This document shows, one piece after another, positions 41,578 to 42,747 of a stretch of 42,747 nucleotides of DNA; positions within the stretch are counted from its first letter, which is position 1, and each line of letters opens with the position of its first letter. The notes under the pieces were generated by a model, which saw only the letters and a list, made by a program, of their open reading frames with translations, did not search any database and was not told the DNA's origin. Location of the stretch: the NCBI RefSeq assembly GCF_026151205.1, contig NW_026971810.1, positions 1 through 42,747 of the forward strand. Reading direction: 5' to 3'. The stretch is from Bolinopsis microptera. Taxonomy: Eukaryota; Ctenophora; Tentaculata; Lobata; Bolinopsidae. The translations under genes were made by a program, and so were the position numbers.

Positions 41578-41613
41578 ATCCGGATTTTACATATATATAT
41601 GTAAAATCCGGAT
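41578..41613. repeat. Perfect 36-bp palindrome
   Basis: ATCCGGATTTTACATATA followed directly by its complement. AT-rich centre, no spacer. Confidence 0.95.
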
Positions 41614-42347
41614 ATATAGACTATGTTGACTGTGGGAATGCACGACATGCTATGGATACAATTACAGGAACGAAGTCAGCTAGGCGTGACACTGGCGATT
41701 TCCCAAAGGATTGGGACGTTTGATATTACTAGGAATATTGAATTCTTTTTTAAATGAAAACATTCTGCAGACAAAAAAGGTGAACCAATAAACAATTGAA
41801 CGGGTAATGGCTGTTAGTGTAAGGGTTACTGTTAGCGGAAACTAATATTGTATCTTCGGAAAAAACTATTTACCTATTAACTTATAATTATATTCATTTT
41901 ATTAAAGATTGTAAAGTTAAACATTTGATTTTTTAAATTATTGGGACTAAATTATAACTAACTAGTAGTACTAGTAGTATTATATTTATTAAACCAGTAA
42001 TTTATCAGTTGGTAAGTTTATAATCTATTACAAAATAATGCAATGTTTCTAATTTGAGTTCAGTACTTAATGAACAAAATGATAAAATGAAAAGGATAGT
42101 CCACAGGAAACCCTACCGGCTAGGCCTAGGGTCTATCTCCGTAAATAAACTAAATATCGACCTCCGGTTTTCACCAAAATCTTCGTCTCGTGAAACTAAA
42201 GTTTGGGACAACGTAGGTTTTGAGTTATCCCAAAAAGTCTTATTTTGGGCCGATCAAAAGTTTATAACTTTAACTTTGCGGATTCCTGACCTCTGATTGA
42301 CTGAATTGTGTCATACGTCAGGGGCGTGCATTGTGCAACCAGTGTAC
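41614..42347. other. Non-coding interval
   Basis: AT-rich. AACTAGTAGTACTAGTAGTA at about 41963 is a short trinucleotide repeat. The 80-codon frame at 42054-42296 has no recognised domain. Confidence 0.35.
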
Positions 42348-42433
42348 TTACTGGGCGGCGCTCAGCCTGTCATTCCGCCGAATCTCTATAAGTATAATGT
42401 TTATGAACATTATAGACTGGGGTAACCAGTGTA
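42348..42433 (+). mobile_element. TTAC family, copy F (complete)
   Basis: TTACTGGGCGGCGCTCAGCC, TGTCATTCCGCCGAATCT, then ATAATGTTTATGAACATTAT (palindromic) and GACTGGGGTAACCAGTGTA. ACCAGTGTACTTA occurs at both edges (42339-42351 and 42425-42437). Part of this is element end, so a true target duplication cannot be separated from it. Confidence 0.8.
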
Positions 42434-42747
42434 CTTAATGTTGCGCGCAAGCTCAAACCGGCTGTTTAAAAAAGAGCACCTTTAAGTCTAACGAGCCCGC
42501 AAGCCGGTAGTAAGGTTTTCTGGGTATTTGTGCTCTTCTTAAAGCAACCAGAGTTTGGACTATGACTATATCATTAATTTGCAGTATATAACCTTTATTT
42601 GCAGAATAATCAAAATTGGCCTTTGCGATATTTTGTTATTTTATTTCCTCTGATCAGATCAAGTAGGTGGATGGATCTCGAAAACTGGACGGGATGTATA
42701 TAATTAAAAGAGGAGATTAAAGATAAGAATTTGAGCGAGATTGTTAT
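42434..42747. other. Right edge, no feature seen
   Basis: No gene or repeat recognised. AAGAGCAC and GTGCTCTT about 55 bp apart (42472, 42529) could pair weakly. Confidence 0.3.

Overview
The window reads as nuclear DNA of an invertebrate animal. It is AT-rich, dominated by repeats, and has one clearly intact protein-coding gene split by canonical GT-AG introns. That gene, on the + strand at 27330-35495, is a seven-exon Rab1 small GTPase (204 codons after splicing). I cannot name the phylum: Rab1 is too conserved and no repeat family here was recognised as lineage-specific.

Layout. 1-10.5 kb is a nest of inverted and tandem repeats: short tandem arrays (121-330, 555-790), a 145-bp inverted pair (791-935 / 2298-2442), a roughly 1.1-kb foldback built from an 11-bp 'TTAAGAACCGG' minisatellite (2942-4042), a roughly 1.9-kb terminal-inverted-repeat (TIR) element packed with GGTTAA/TTAACC words (5279-7203), and dispersed copies of a repeat beginning 'CTTAGTTGTAGTGAACG'. 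10557-15864 is a 5.3-kb element with 572-bp inverted arms and a perfect 9-bp target duplication. Its core is a roughly 4-kb array of about 124 copies of a 32-bp monomer, with a 512-bp higher-order period over part of its length. 16.1-21.1 kb holds a 10-12-bp inverted minisatellite, a tyrosine-recombinase gene of the Crypton/ZMYM-QRICH1 type on the minus strand, a separate N-terminal piece of such a gene 2 kb upstream, and between them a broken 3' end of a non-LTR retrotransposon on the + strand. 21615-24668 is a 3.05-kb foldback element with an 8-bp target duplication and a tRNA-derived SINE-like sequence in its loop. 24.7-27.3 kb shows no gene. 27.3-36.9 kb is Rab1 with its introns and a probable 3' UTR. 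One intron holds a 200-bp-scale direct duplication, and just before exon 5 there is a promoter-like ETS site with a short ORF. 36.9-42.7 kb is a cluster of small non-autonomous elements: a Harbinger-like MITE family with TAA/TTA flanks, a family of about 80 bp with TTAC..GTAA ends (one copy contains a perfect 60-bp palindrome), a 413-bp and a 509-bp TIR element, and several isolated palindromes.

Rab1 is the only gene here likely to serve the host. The recombinase is either a decayed Crypton or a domesticated relative: the first catalytic His position is Thr, while Arg, Lys, Arg, His and Tyr are visible. The remaining sequence is best explained as nested non-autonomous DNA transposons that favour palindromic architecture. 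The most unusual items are the satellite-filled TIR element with higher-order structure, the GGTTAA-studded TIR element, and the short palindromic family.
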